DNA from: Microcebus murinus
Taxonomy: Eukaryota > Chordata > Mammalia > Primates > Cheirogaleidae
Direction: 5' to 3'
NCBI RefSeq assembly: GCF_040939455.1
Contig: NC_134107.1
Span: 16,679,537 to 16,743,536, forward strand
Length of the DNA: 64,000 nucleotides
In this document: positions 40,158 to 51,815 of the stretch, piece after piece
Position numbering within the stretch: position 1 is the first letter of the stretch
How the letters are laid out: each line of letters opens with the position of its first letter
Position numbers and translations under genes: made by a program
The notes under the pieces: model-generated
What the model was told of the DNA's origin: nothing
Database searches by the model: none
What the model saw: the letters and a program-made list of their open reading frames with translations, nothing else

Positions 40158-41184
40158 GATTAATATTCTCAGGTCAAAAATTGAACAGATTAAATTCCCT
40201 CAATTAATTTAAACACTGTTTAAAATCAAGTTCTCTTATTTCAAAGTAAAGCCACACACACACACACACACACAAAAAAAAATCTAAGGAAACAAATTGG
40301 CATAAACATTTAAACACTGTTTATAAACATAAGTAATTAAATTCTCCCAGTCACCCAGAATTTCAATGGAATTGATCACAGACTTAACGTACCTGATTTC
40401 TCAAGCCCTTCAAATGCCGTCATAATTGCTTAAACAACTCTTGAAAATCTATTAAATTAAAATGTAAACATTAGTAACATCTAATCTTCTGCATTTCAGC
40501 AGAGTCAAATCAAACATAAGTTTAGCTAATTCAATTTAGCGAATCATCCTCAATATTTCAAGTCAAATCAGGCAGAGACTCTTAAATGTTTTAAACACTT
40601 TAAGTGGTATGCATATTCAATATGTATGTACTCAAATATGTATTCAAATTCATATTTGAATACATGGTATAATTATTATAAAACTTGAATATCTATATAA
40701 ATAGATCTTACCGAAAATTACCAATGAAGAGTGCAAAGCATACAGCTATCTGAAAAAAATTATCTCAAGGCATCCATAACACCTGAAGTTATAAATTTAT
40801 GGTTGTCAGAGATTCGGGACCAGGGTCATGAATTCAGGGATTGGGGCCAAAAATTCAAGACTAGAAAAGGGGGGAACACGGACGCTCCTCCCCAGGGGAC
40901 TCAGCCAGTCTCGCACGTGAACAAGCTGAGCCCCTCCTGCAGTCAGGTTCCGTTGCTATGACAACAGGCCCCGGCTTTCAGCCTGTACAGAGTTTCACAA
41001 CCCAGTGAAACTGGGTATCGAGATCTACTCCACCCCGATTCTTATCATAACCATTCTCTAATTTTTACCACCTGATTTGGGCAAATGGAATTCTTAACTC
41101 ATCTACCTGCATAGTGAATTGTCTTCTTTGTAGCCTGATTTGCTTTGAAGAGATTCTGTATCTTGGTTACAGCTTTCACACATC
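40158..41184. other. AT-rich intergenic sequence
   Basis: No gene. Contains a (CA)n run at 40253-40274 and a perfect 12-bp hairpin at 40638-40665 (ATGTATTCAAAT, 4-base loop, ATTTGAATACAT). Confidence 0.6.
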
Positions 41185-41720
41185 CATTCAACCACTGTTT
41201 GTGGAGGGCCTACTATGCACCAGTCACTGGAGATACAACAGGGAACAAAACAGACTAAAACGCCTGCCTTCGTAGTCCTTGCATCCGTATGTCAGGACAG
41301 AGATCATAAACAAAATTAATAAGTTGGGCCAGGTACAGCGGCTCATGCCTATAAGCCAAACACTTTGGGAGGATGAGGTGGGAGGATCACCTGAGGCCAA
41401 GAGTTCAAGATCAGCCTAGGCAACAGAGTGAGACCTTGTCTCTACAAAAAAAATGTATCTTTTTAAAAATTAGCAGACTATGGTAGCTCGCACCTGTGGT
41501 CCCAGCTACTCAGGAGGCTGAGGCAGGAGGATCACTTGAGCCCAGGATTTCGAGGCTGCAATGAGCTATGATCACACTGCTGCACCCCAGCCTGGGTGAC
41601 AGAGTGAGATCCTGTCTCTTAAAAAAAAATCAATAAGTCATGTGTATATAGTATGTTAGAAAAGCATAAGTGAAAAAAATTAAGCAGAGAAAAGAGACAG
41701 GGAGTGCTGGAGTAAGACAG
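41185..41720 (+). repeat. L2 3' end split by an Alu
   Basis: AACCACTGTTTGTGGAGGGCC, CACCAGTCACTGGAGATACAACAGGG and AACAAAATTAATAAG before the Alu; AGTATGTTAGAAAAGC after it. Standard L2 order. Confidence 0.7.
41336..41625 (+). mobile_element. AluJ-like SINE
   Basis: Old Alu without the lemur linker: GGCCAGGTACAGCGGCTC start, GAGGCTGCAATGAGCTATG in the right arm. Imperfect duplication AAAATTAATAAGTT (41322) and AAAATCAATAAGTC (41626). Confidence 0.9.
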
Positions 41721-41734
41721 GGTTTTGTTTTATT

Positions 41735-42513
41735 TATTTTTTTTTTAATTTTTTCCCAAATTCTGTGGGTACAAATATTCTTAGGGTTACATATCTTGCC
41801 CCTGCCCCCCTCCCCACCCGGCTCTGCCAGAGCCTCAAGCGTGTCCAGTCTTCAAGTGGTGCACCCTGCACCCACCATGAAAGTGCATACCCTTCCCCTT
41901 CTCCCCCCTTCCACCTGTTCACCTCCCATTAACAAAAAAATTTTTTAGACGTTTTGGTTACAGTGTGTTTCTTTGCCTCTCCCTAACAAGGGATAGAGGT
42001 AATCCTTTCCCCCCTACAATGCTCATCACATCCTTAAGATGTGGGTCTTCCCCCCTCAGATCCCTGTTGAACACTACAATTATTTGAACACCATAGTTTT
42101 AGGCTGTCAGTACCAAATTGATGGCGAGTAGATGTGTAGCCCATTTTCCAGGTCTTGTGTCGCCTCGCTTTGTATTACAGGCTTAAGCTTATTCCACGAA
42201 AGCATAAATGGTGCTAGTTCACTATCGTTTCTTAGGATTGAGTAATATTCCATTGTGAGTATATACCACATTTTAGTTATCCATTCATGAATTGACAGGC
42301 ACTTGTGTAGTTTCCATGTCCGTGCAATAGTGAATTGTGCTGCTATAAACATTCGAGTGCAGATGTCTTTATAATAGAGTGACTTATGTTCTTTTGGATA
42401 GATGCCCAAGAATGCTATTGCTGGGTCGAATGGTATTTCTATTTCTAGTTGTTTGAGGAATCTCCAAATTCCTTTCCACAAAGGTTGCACTAATTTGCAA
42501 TCCCACCAGCAAG
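41735..42513 (-). mobile_element. Young L1, 3' segment of a twin-primed copy
   Basis: Antisense L1: poly-T, 3' UTR (TGGGTACAAATATTCTTAGG), then an open ORF2 C-terminus of about 135 codons at 42107-42517 ([50 protein letters not shown]). ORF2 is the endonuclease/reverse transcriptase of LINE-1; only its Cys-rich tail is here. The upstream part lies inverted next to it (42514-42880). Confidence 0.93.
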
Positions 42514-42880
42514 GCAATCACAGCCACAGCTAAAATAAACAAATGGGATCTGATCAAATTAAAAAGTTTCTGCACTGCCAAGGAAACGATCATTAGAGCA
42601 AATAGACAACCCACAGAATGGGAGAAAATATTTGCTCTCTACACTTCTGATAAAGGTCTAATAACAACACTCTATCTAGAACTTAAAAGAGTAAACAAGA
42701 AAAAGTCCAACAACCCCATCAAGAAATGGGCAATGGAAATGAACAGAAACTTCTCCAAAGAAGACAGAATAATGGCATGCAAACATATAAAAAAATGTTC
42801 AACATCTCTAATCATTAGAGAAATGCAAATCAAAACCACAACGAGATACCACCTAACCCCAGTGAGAATGGCCTGTATAT
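42514..42880 (+). mobile_element. Inverted 5' segment of the same L1
   Basis: Sense L1 ORF2: AAATGGGATCTGATCAAATT, GGGAGAAAATATTTGCTCTC, AAGAAATGGGCAATGG, AAAACCACAACGAGATACC, ending at GAGAATGGCCTGTATA. In a normal L1 this stretch sits about 60 bases upstream of where the minus-strand segment starts. Opposite orientation with a small gap is the signature of twin priming. Confidence 0.92.
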
Positions 42881-43188
42881 TTTTTATTTTTGAGACAGAG
42901 TCTCCCTTTGTTGCCCAGACTAAAGTGAGTGCCTTGGCATCAGCCTAGCTCACAGCAACCTCAAATTCCTGGGCTCAAGCAATCCTGCTGCCTCAGCCCC
43001 CTGAGTAGCTGGGACTACAGGCATGTGCTCGGCTAATTTTTTCTATATATATTAGTTGGCCAATTCATTTCTATTTATAGCAGAGACGGGGTCTCGCTCT
43101 TGCTCAGGCTGGTTTTGAACTCCTGACCTCGAGCAATCCTCCCGCCTCAGCCTCCCAGAGTGCTAGGATTACAGCTCGCACCTGGCCT
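42881..43188 (-). mobile_element. Lemur-type Alu SINE, antisense
   Basis: Short T run, GAGACAGAGTCTCCCTTTG to TGCTAGGATTACAGC. It lacks the last left-arm bases and abuts the L1 end directly. Confidence 0.93.
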
Positions 43189-43639
43189 AATCTTGTTCTT
43201 AAAGGTCTCAAATTCACTTAAACTAAGCCTAGATGGCCTTGGGGGAGGAACATTGCAAGGAAGTAGGAAGTCGGCACCTGCATGGGGAGCTTTAAGGGAA
43301 AACTCAAGCTCACCAGTGGCTGACGGCTGCCACTCACCGAGCAGCACGTTGCTTCAGACACCACCTACAGGGACAACATGGGGCTATTACCGAGAAAGCT
43401 CTATGCCCACAGAGCCGTGAGGTGACCTCAGGGTCCCAGCGGTGCGGCTCCCCTGTGGTGTTATTGTTGTATCTAGCAGCACAGTGTGTGTTCTACTTAC
43501 TTGTGCTTTTAAGCTCAAAACTACATTTCCTTATAAAAATAACTCAAATCATTCTAGGTACACATAAAGTACCAGCAAACAAATGCAAGGCCCTCAAATT
43601 GTGCCCTAGGTAGGATACAGCAGGAAGGAAGACCAGAGA
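43189..43639. other. Unassigned intergenic sequence
   Basis: No gene or clear repeat. Confidence 0.35.
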
Positions 43640-43884
43640 GAGACTAGGATCTATGGGCAGGCTGGGACCCTTCAAGATTTCCTCAGGGGTTCCCATTCTG
43701 GCACCTCTTCCTTTGTAAGCCTCCCTCTTCTGATGTCTCCAGTCATAAGAGCGATGCTCATTCTGCCCAAATGTGCATCCTTGCCCCAGCAGCTCCAAGC
43801 ACAAAAGTTCTCAATGGAGCTCCCTAGAAAAGCCATTCTCCAGCTCCTAGGGTCTCTTTCTGTCAACGAGAAATCTTCATTCAG

Positions 43885-44248
<364 letters not shown>

Positions 44249-44949
44249 TTAAATCCAACTCACATATTACTTAGCGCTCTCAACCTACTGACATCAGTGA
44301 TTTCTGGGGGACCCCAGCTCACTGATGACCTCCCAGCCATGGGACCGAGCTGCTCACAAACGTGAAAAGGGCAAAAGGGATGTAGTCAGCTGCCTTCTTG
44401 TTTTCTCTCTGAAGCAGAAATCACTGCTCAAGTTGTTCCCACATATCAAGGAACCTGAAGATAGCTTCATTTTACAACAAGCACAGGCTAGAAGGATTTT
44501 CCTAGCCCTTTCCCTGAAAGCCCAAATTTCTCAGCCTCAGCTTCTTCAGCCTAGTATTTGCTTCATGGTAAACTCTGCATTTTCCCTCTATGTTTCTTCC
44601 TGGGGACCTGTCCTCTGTGCCGCATTAACCTGAGATCACAAGGCCAGACCAGCGTGATGAGAACCTCGGGCAAGTAACCCAGTGGAGCTAATGTTCTGTC
44701 ACTTGGGTGGATTCCCAAATGTATGCATGTCAAACGTGTGTGTCGGCTTGTTTCCAGGGTAAGGCTGAGGAAAGTGCCAAAGTACAACTGGCCACTTGGC
44801 CAATATGAGTCGAGCATTAGCCACGGTGCTCACCTTAGATGTGACCCTGTGAGCAATGCCGAAAGGTAGAAGCAGAGAACTACTTGCCTTTTGTACTCTG
44901 GCTAGGTCAGACTGGAATGTTAGCCAGATCTTCACTTGAAAACCTGCCC

Positions 44950-45180
44950 AGATAATAGCTAACATTTAACAAATACCGCTTAGGTGCCAAGCACTTCACT
45001 TTCATCTTTTCATAAAATCTCCCCAGCCTTTCCCATGAGAAACAAACTATTCATATCCCCATTTTTAAGATGAAGAAACTAAATCACAGAAGGGTGACAT
45101 AACTTGCCTGAGATCACATAATTAAGAAGTGCAGCCAGGATTAAAACCCAGGCTCTGGAGGGGGTTGCCACGATGCCATA
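44950..45180 (+). repeat. MIR SINE remnant
   Basis: ATAGCTAACATTTAACAAATACC, AGGTGCCAAGCACTTCAC, GATGAAGAAACTAAATCACAGAAGG and CAGCCAGGATTAAAACCCAGGC: MIR order. Confidence 0.8.
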
Positions 45181-45184
45181 ATGT

Positions 45185-45925
45185 CTCCACTATCTAGGAA
45201 GTCTCTCACGGACCCCTACAGCAAAGTCTCCAAGGACACTGCCATTAATTCTTTCCTTCTCTGAATGCACATGCTGCTCCTCCCGCCAAGGGGGGATCGG
45301 TTTTCTCTCCCTTGATATGGACCAGTCTTGTAACTAGGATGGTTAGATTTGGCAAATGAATCTACAGAATGTCCAGTTAAATTTGAATTTCAGATAAAAA
45401 ATGAGTCATTTTTTTAACGTATGTCCCAAATATTCCATGAGACACACATACCAAATATTATTCATTGTTTATCTGAAATTCAAATCTTACTAGGCATCAT
45501 GTATTTTATCTGGCAACTCCATCGCAACTTGCTTTGACCAATAGAAAATAGGAGAAGTGACAACATGCCAATTCCAGGCTTAGCCTAAAAGAGAACCATC
45601 AGCTTCCACTTTCTCCATCTTGGAAGCCCACACTGAGACCACCACATGGAGAGGAAGCCCAGGAAGTCATGTGGAAAGGCCATACAGAGAAGCACTAAGC
45701 ACCAGATGATGAGTAAGGCCTCGTTGGCCTTCCGGGACAGCCAAGCCACCAGCTACATGACCCCAGTCTACACCAGGTAGAGCAGAAGAACCATCTACCC
45801 AAGCTCTGCCCAAACTCCCAACCCACAAAAGAGTGCGAAATAACCCACTATTGTAGTTGTAAGACACTATGTTTTAGGGAAGTTTCTTACGTAGCAAGAG
45901 ACCATCAAAATTAGGATGGGCCATC
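45185..45925 (+). repeat. Old LTR-like repeat with nested palindromic element
   Basis: Outer parts (GCTTTGACCAATAGAAAATAG, TTCCACTTTCTCCATCTTGG, CCACATGGAGAGGAAGCC, AGACACTATGTTTTAGGG) read as one old interspersed repeat. It is interrupted at 45348-45525 by a palindromic element. A piece of the outer repeat also appears near 33365-33440 (CAAAGTCTCCAAAGATACC). Family not resolved. Confidence 0.5.
45348..45525. mobile_element. Palindromic MITE-like element
   Basis: The left half (GATTTGGCAAATG to TTGAATTTCAGATAAA) and right half (TTTATCTGAAATTCAAATC to TTTATCTGGCAA) are inverted copies around a short centre, giving a 175-base hairpin. Typical of an old non-autonomous DNA transposon. Confidence 0.7.
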
Positions 45926-46059
45926 TTGAATTTAGACCCAAGACCTTATAGAGTCCTCTGTGGTGGCTCCTTGAAGCCCAGTTTTGTGTCTGTGCAGTCT
46001 TGTCCAGTCTCAGTGGTTTTCCTTTTATCCTTGTTTTTTTTTTTCCTCCTTAGGGAGGC

Positions 46060-46260
46060 ATATACTCTTGAGGTTCAGAACATGGGATTTGGTGACAGAC
46101 CTAGGATTGGATTCCAGCTCTCTCGCACAAAGCCGTATGACTTTGGTCTCTGTATCTGAAAAATGAGTATGTCACTATTATCTCATAAGGGGGTTGTTAG
46201 AATTAAAGGAGACTTAGCCTCTAACATCAATTAAGTGAATACAACGTCACTTTAATTGGG
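46060..46260 (+). repeat. MIR SINE remnant
   Basis: GTTCAGAACATGGGATTTGG, GATTGGATTCCAGCTCTC, ATCTGAAAAATGAGTATGTC and GGGGGTTGTTAGAATTAAAGG. Confidence 0.75.
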
Positions 46261-46934
46261 GCCCAGCACTTATTAGCTGTTGTTAATAGTCATCCTGACA
46301 CTAAATAATGTCTCTAAACTACATTATTTTATTATTTGATCTCCCTTATTATTTCTACCCAGTGGAGAAAGTTTAGTGAAGCCACAGATCTGATGACAAG
46401 GATGACAAAATCTGCCACCAAAGAACCAGAATTCTCCTTGGGGAGAGACTTCTGGGCCTGGGGAAATACAGTGGGGTGTCTGCCCCTTCTAATACCCTCA
46501 CTGTGCTATCCTAGTCCTTCATTTCCTCTCCCTCAGGCCCAGCAGTCACTGGGAAATCACGTGCCCCTAAATACAGCCCAGACCCATTGGGTAATTAAGC
46601 TACCCCCAACCCCCTCCTAGGCTACTCAACCATGCTTCCAAAATTCTTTATTTCTCTTTTACCATGAACTAGAAATGCTGGGACAGACAAAAAAATGTAG
46701 ATACAGAAATAGAAATATCATGGGTTATAGAATCAGACACTTCTGATGTCTGAATCTGCCTTTAGACTGATGTCTAAACCTAGCATAATTTGTAAACAAG
46801 CAATTGTATGAAGACAAAACACTTGTGTGGTAAAAAGCCTGATGTGTAGCATGGTTCACTGCTGATGCTCATTTGATACCAGTTTCTCTGCTTCCCCTTA
46901 GTCATTCTGGGGTATTAAAAGGGCTTTGGCTACG

Positions 46935-47150
46935 GGTACCAGTGATGTTGCCATGCAGAATGACATCTTTGTTTTTCTCTTCTGTGGCCCCCACATCATG
47001 AATCACTATTTCTGTGACCTCCCTGCTTCTCTCTCATCCAACAACTGGCCTGTGTTGACATTACCAAGGCTGGGGCCATCCTCTTCCCTTATTCTGCTTA
47101 ACCCCTTCACCATCCCTGTCACCCTGATCACCTTATGGTGCTGAATTACT
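46935..47150 (+). pseudogene. Olfactory receptor pseudogene fragment
   Basis: Class II OR relic covering extracellular loop 2 into helix 5. One frame reads FCGPHIMNHYFCDLPA; after a shift the next reads QLACVDITKAGAILF, and a third reads PFTIPVTLITLW. These line up with CGPNVINHYFCDIPP, RLACADTTEVEAIVF and LFTVMVILLSY in the intact OR at 60068-61009. At least two frameshifts and no start codon, helices 1-4 or C-terminus, so it is non-functional. It lies about 13 kb upstream of the intact gene on the same strand, inside the paralogous block. Confidence 0.85.
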
Positions 47151-47479
47151 CCTGCAGGGTCACATTCCTCCAGCCTCTGTTCACCGCTGCTATCTGGCTG
47201 AGCATCTCACCTCCCCAACTAACTGTAGCCTCTTTGTGGCAGGAATCAAACCTCATGCCTCACGTCATCCCCCACTGAGACTAGCACAAGGCTGAGCATT
47301 ATACTCAATCAGGGATTAAGGAATATTTATTTATATATATTTATTTCACCTCTTCCTCTTTGGATTTTAAGCTTCCAGGCAGCAGATGATAAAAAGAATA
47401 CCAGTTGTTTTCATTCTATAAGACTTAGGACTTAAATCAAACATGGCTACTACCTGGAAAAGGTGCTTTCCCAATCATA

Positions 47480-47710
47480 ATAATTAATCGCTAATATTTA
47501 TGGAACACATGTCATGAGCCAGGCTTTCTGTGAAGCACACTGTGCGTACTATTTTATTTCGCTCCCACAACAATTTTATGAGTAAATTATGCCTATTTCA
47601 CATATGAGGAAACCAAGAGTCCAAGAAACTAACTTGTTGAAAGTCATTCACCATTCACGATTGGTAGAACCAGGTCCAGCTGATTTCAAAGTCTGTGCTC
47701 TACTATAGAG
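47480..47710 (+). repeat. MIR SINE remnant
   Basis: GCTAATATTTATGGAACACATG, ATGAGCCAGGCTTTCTGTG, ATATGAGGAAACCAAGAGTCC and AGTCTGTGCTCTACTATAGAGCC. Confidence 0.8.
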
Positions 47711-47835
47711 CCTAAAACCTCTTGAGACTTTCCACAAAATTATATAACAAGTTTACATTTCTACTGTCTCCAAAAATCCAAAGTGCTGCTCCCATATTTT
47801 CCACCAGCGCCTAGCTTTCTATTAATCCCATAAAG

Positions 47836-48057
47836 CAGGCGTCCTCAAACTACAGACTGCGGGCCACATGCAGCCCACCGAGGACATTTATCTGGCCCGC
47901 CAGGTGTTTTTGCCACCGCTGCCTGTCCTGCTTGGCAGCCAACTAGTCCCGGGCCCACAGTGCACATGTGTGGACCGTGCACCGCACTCTCCAACGGCCC
48001 TCCAACGGTCTGAGGGACAGTGAACTGGCCCCCTGTTTAAAAAGTTTGAGGACCCCG
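47836..48057. mobile_element. Short hAT-like non-autonomous DNA transposon
   Basis: 222-bp element with matching ends: CAGGCGTCCTCAAACT on the left and, reversed, CGGGGTCCTCAAACT on the right. Perfect 8-bp duplication CCATAAAG at 47828-47835 and 48058-48065, the hallmark length for hAT insertion. The interior has GGGCCACATGCAGCCC and GTGAACTGGCCCCCTG and no coding sequence. It must have relied on a transposase from elsewhere. Clean ends suggest it is younger than the MER5A and MER20 fossils here. Confidence 0.9.
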
Positions 48058-48065
48058 CCATAAAG

Positions 48066-48700
48066 CCTTGACTCCTACCAGGAGTTTTTAGTTTCTACAC
48101 AGCACCTGAAAGGCAACTCAGAACAGGGAAGAAAATAAATGGGCTACAAGCAGCAGAAAGAATCAGAAAACGAAAGGGCCCCTGGTGCTCCTGCCTTGGC
48201 CCCACCCCTCTTGCCACCGCAGAAAGCCTCAATTCACTAAGCCAGTTGCCCCTTCCTCAGCCCCTTCCCAAGTCCCATCTTAGTGCCAGCATGGAGTTTT
48301 CACTGTGAATCACAACAAATAGTGAGACCACTTCTTCTAAGACAAATCCAGGCTGGTTTCAAGAGTGAAGATTTGTTGATTAAATCAAAAATTCGGGACT
48401 AGAAGAAATGATGTCACTTATAGTAGCTAACTATAGCATCGGCTCCAAAGTCAGAGAAGGATTTATTGCCCCAGGACCTCAATTTTTGCTTGTGAAAAAA
48501 TGAGGAAGTTAGAAAAGATGATCTATGTAGGACGCCTTCCAGATCTGGCATTCACGTGCAGCCTGGACTCTCTTGACCGCACCAGTGAAACCTGTATGTT
48601 GATGTGGTAAGCTCCATTCACAGAAGCAGCCATAACTCTGCTTTCCTTCCCTATCAGCACCATTGGAGAAATAAAAGGGGCCCAAACAGGAAGCAAAATG
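48066..48700. other. Unassigned intergenic sequence, weak MIR
   Basis: No gene. MIR-like wording around 48440-48530 (ATTTTTGCTTGTGAAAAAATGAGG). Confidence 0.4.
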
Positions 48701-48734
48701 CCCTCAGAAAACCCTGGGGAAAGAGTAGATTATC

Positions 48735-49300
48735 AACTGGTAGCTCTTCAAAAGACCACCATTTGATACAGCAATCCCACTACTGGGTATTTACCCAAAG
48801 GAAAAAAAAGACATTCCATGAAAAATACACCTGCACTCAAATGTTTATAGCAGCACAATTCACAATTGCAAAGATGTGAAAACAACCCAAGTGCCCATCA
48901 ATACCTGAGTCGATTAATTAAATGTGGTATATGTATACCATGGAGCACTACTCAGCCATAAAACAATGGTGAACTAATACCTCTTGAATTAACCTGGCTT
49001 GAACTGGAGCCCATTCTTTTAAGTGACATATCACAAGAATGGATAAACAAGCACCACATGTACTCACCATTAAATTGGAACCAATCGGTCAACATTTAAG
49101 TGCACGGATGGAAATAGCATTCATCAGAAATCAAGCAGGTGGTGGGGGGAGGAGAGGATGTGTAAATTCACACCTAATGGGTACAATGCACCCTATCTGG
49201 GGGATGGGCACACTTGTAACTTTGACTCCCAAGGTACAAAAGGAATTTATGTGAACAAAATGTTTGTACCCCCGTAAAATTCTGAAATTTAAAAAAAAGA
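48735..49300 (+). mobile_element. L1 fragment, sense, with 3' UTR and A tail
   Basis: GATACAGCAATCCCACTACTGG, AGCAGCACAATTCACAATTGC, GTATACCATGGAGCACTACTCAGCC, then a lineage 3' UTR (CAAGCACCACATGTACTCACC; CTGGGGGATGGGCACACTTG) and an A-rich end. The same 3' UTR type is at 62846-63186. Confidence 0.88.
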
Positions 49301-50096
49301 AAGATTTTAAAAAGGGCCACCAGAAAACCTGTTAATCAGCCAAAGCTACATTTATTAGGCCTACTGTAGTAAGAGAGATAGAATCTTAGCAGTGTCTCCA
49401 AAGACAGAAGTCAAAGGAAGATACTATAGGTATGGGGGTCTGGACTCCAGTGGTTTAAGGTGGATCTTTCAAGGTAGGAAAGTAATCAGGACTGGACTAA
49501 GTTTGTGACATTATAGTTTAAGACTGGCAGGCACAGGAAGGGAAGGGTCTAGAAGCCAGTCTTAGTAAGTACCTTAGTAATCTACTCTTAGTAAGTAAAT
49601 TATTGTTCGTTGAGCAAATTGTTTGTCCACGTGAATAATCTATTGTCCTGATAGGAGAGCTGTTGGCCCAGAGGAGCAAACTGTTCAGATAAATTGGCTT
49701 GTTTGGATCCCGTGAAGCAAACAGCAAGGTTATTTATTGGTTTATAGCCTTGTCTTCCTAAGCCTCAATTTCCTGGAACAATTAGTCAAGTCATATTGCC
49801 AATTAGTAAGTCTCAGTTCTCAGTCCCAATAGTTAAGCTAAGTAGATACAGATGATCTCAATTCACAAGTTCAATTTATTATTTTTAAAAACCACTATAC
49901 ATTCCCATGGAAATAGAACTTCACTTCCTCCCACCAGTAACACCGTGCCCAGGCTATCATGTGGGATATTTCTGCCTCCCTGCCCCACAGAGTGAGCAGA
50001 GACAATTATTGGGGAAGTCATTTCAGCTGGAAAAGAGTTCACTGCCCTGTATAGAGGCCCACCCATGCCCTGGAAGGTTAATGAATCATCAGCACT
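49301..50096. other. Unassigned intergenic sequence
   Basis: No gene. A local cluster of TTAGTAAGTA variants lies at 49560-49600. Confidence 0.4.
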
Positions 50097-50436
50097 ATGG
50101 TTTGAATGTAGCCCCAAAAAGCAAGTGTTGAAAATTTAATTCTCAAAGCAACAGTGTTGGAGGTGGTGAACGAACGGGAGGTATTCAAGTTCCACCCTCG
50201 TGAATGGATTAATGCCAATTATAAAAGGATTTGGAGGCTGTGAGTTTTATCTCTTGCTCTCTCTCCCACCATGTGATGCCTTCTGCCATGTTATGACTCA
50301 GCAAGAAGGCCCTCACCAGATGCAGGACCCTCGACCTTGCACTTCCTGGTCTCCAGAACTGCAAGAAATACATTTCTTTTATTTATGTTACCTAGTCTTG
50401 ATATTCTGTTACAGCAACACAAAATATACCAAGACA
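50097..50436 (+). mobile_element. Solo LTR, MaLR/ERVL class
   Basis: CTATGGTTTGAATGTAGCC start, GTGAATGGATTAATGCCAATTATAAAAGG, CTGCAAGAAATACATTTC and a CAAGACA end. LTR only, no internal genes. Confidence 0.7.
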
Positions 50437-51424
50437 ATCAGCATTCCCCTAAAAGATCCAGGACATCCAGAGGAACAGGGGACAGCAGGCCAGTACTATG
50501 GTAATGTCACAAACTTTAGGATTTTTTTTACTGAGTAGAGAGCAGTTCTCCAGCCCCAAATTTCACCGGCTGTATACAATTCTTGGCAAACACCTTCCCC
50601 TCTCTGAGCCTCTTTCCCTACTCCCAAACACTCTGAGATAGATGTTGCCCAAGAGCCCTTTCAGCTCCAGCTTTCTGGATTATTTGACATGGCTCCGCCA
50701 ATGCATATCTACACCTTATGAAAAAAGATGCAAAGGCAATAAAGGACACTGGGCTGCTCATATATCCTTTACATGGGTTTTCCTTCAGATCATGGACCCA
50801 CACTGCTCAGAACTATCACAATGACCCAAGCACAAGCAAGCACTAAAAGCTCCTTCAGATTATTGTCTTTCCCATCTACCATCAGGTAATAAGATGCATG
50901 GCCCTTTGCTTCTGCATATCTCCACTTTCTGGAGGATCCTGCCAGCTGGTCTAACTGGTAGAACATGAATATTTCACTTTTAAGTGAGCTTTTCATGACA
51001 GATTTGCTGGCCAGTGTGCCTGAGGGGATAGAAAAGAAGTACTCCCCTATTACAGACAGGTGTGTTGACTGCTTGCACTTGTTTACTGACAAGTAAGTTA
51101 GTTTGGCAGAGTTTAAAATTGGGAAGAATTTAATCCAAGACTTCCATTCATTGCAACATATCACCTGTCAATCAGGTTTGCCAGAACGAGGTCATATAGA
51201 ACCTGCCTCTAACAACAAGAATCTTATCATATTTATTTAAAAAAAATGATTGCCATAGGTCAAATAGCTAGATACAGGTTCAGTAAATGCAAGGAAGCTG
51301 CTCCACAGGGGCAGCAGGAAGAACTCTAACCTGAGAGGCACAGATGATCTGAGTTAGGACAGATGATCTCGAGCTGGGGCCATAGTAAGAAAGGAAATTT
51401 GCCCTTGAAGAAAATATCAGGCAG
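50437..51424. other. Unassigned intergenic sequence
   Basis: No gene. The 124-codon antisense open frame at 50790-51164 has no recognised domain. Confidence 0.35.
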
Positions 51425-51815
51425 CTGAGGCTGCTGTGTTAACAAACACCCACATCTCATTGGCTTGAAATAGCAAAAAGTTTATTTCTCACTCATGCTC
51501 ATGTCCATCATGAGTCAGTGATGAATCTGCTGCTTTTCACCCCAAGCCTCAGAATGATGTAAGAGAAGTCCCTGTACCTTGGACTTTGCTGGTGTCATAG
51601 CAGAAGGAAAAGAGAGAAAGTGGGAGACCAGAGGATGGCTCCTAAGGGTTCTATGCTCAGAAGTGGCACAAATCACTTCCATTCATACCAGGCCAGACCA
51701 AATCATGTGGCTAAGCTTAGTGTAAGTGAGAAAAGAGAAAGCATTATCTCCTTATCCAAGAACTGCAGGGAGGAGGAGCATTGATTCCTAGGCATCATAG
51801 TAACTACCACAAAGA
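51425..51815 (-). repeat. Old interspersed repeat, LTR-like
   Basis: GGCTGCTGTGTTAACAAAC, AAAAGTTTATTTCTCACTC, GGTGTCATAGCAGAAGGAAAAG, AGAAGTGGCACAAATCACTTCC and a CATAGTAACTACCACA end form one known repeat type, antisense. Family not resolved. Confidence 0.5.

Noticed and set aside
42107..42517. 136-codon minus-strand frame as a host gene
   Set aside because: Also the L1 ORF2 C-terminus, part of the twin-primed L1.
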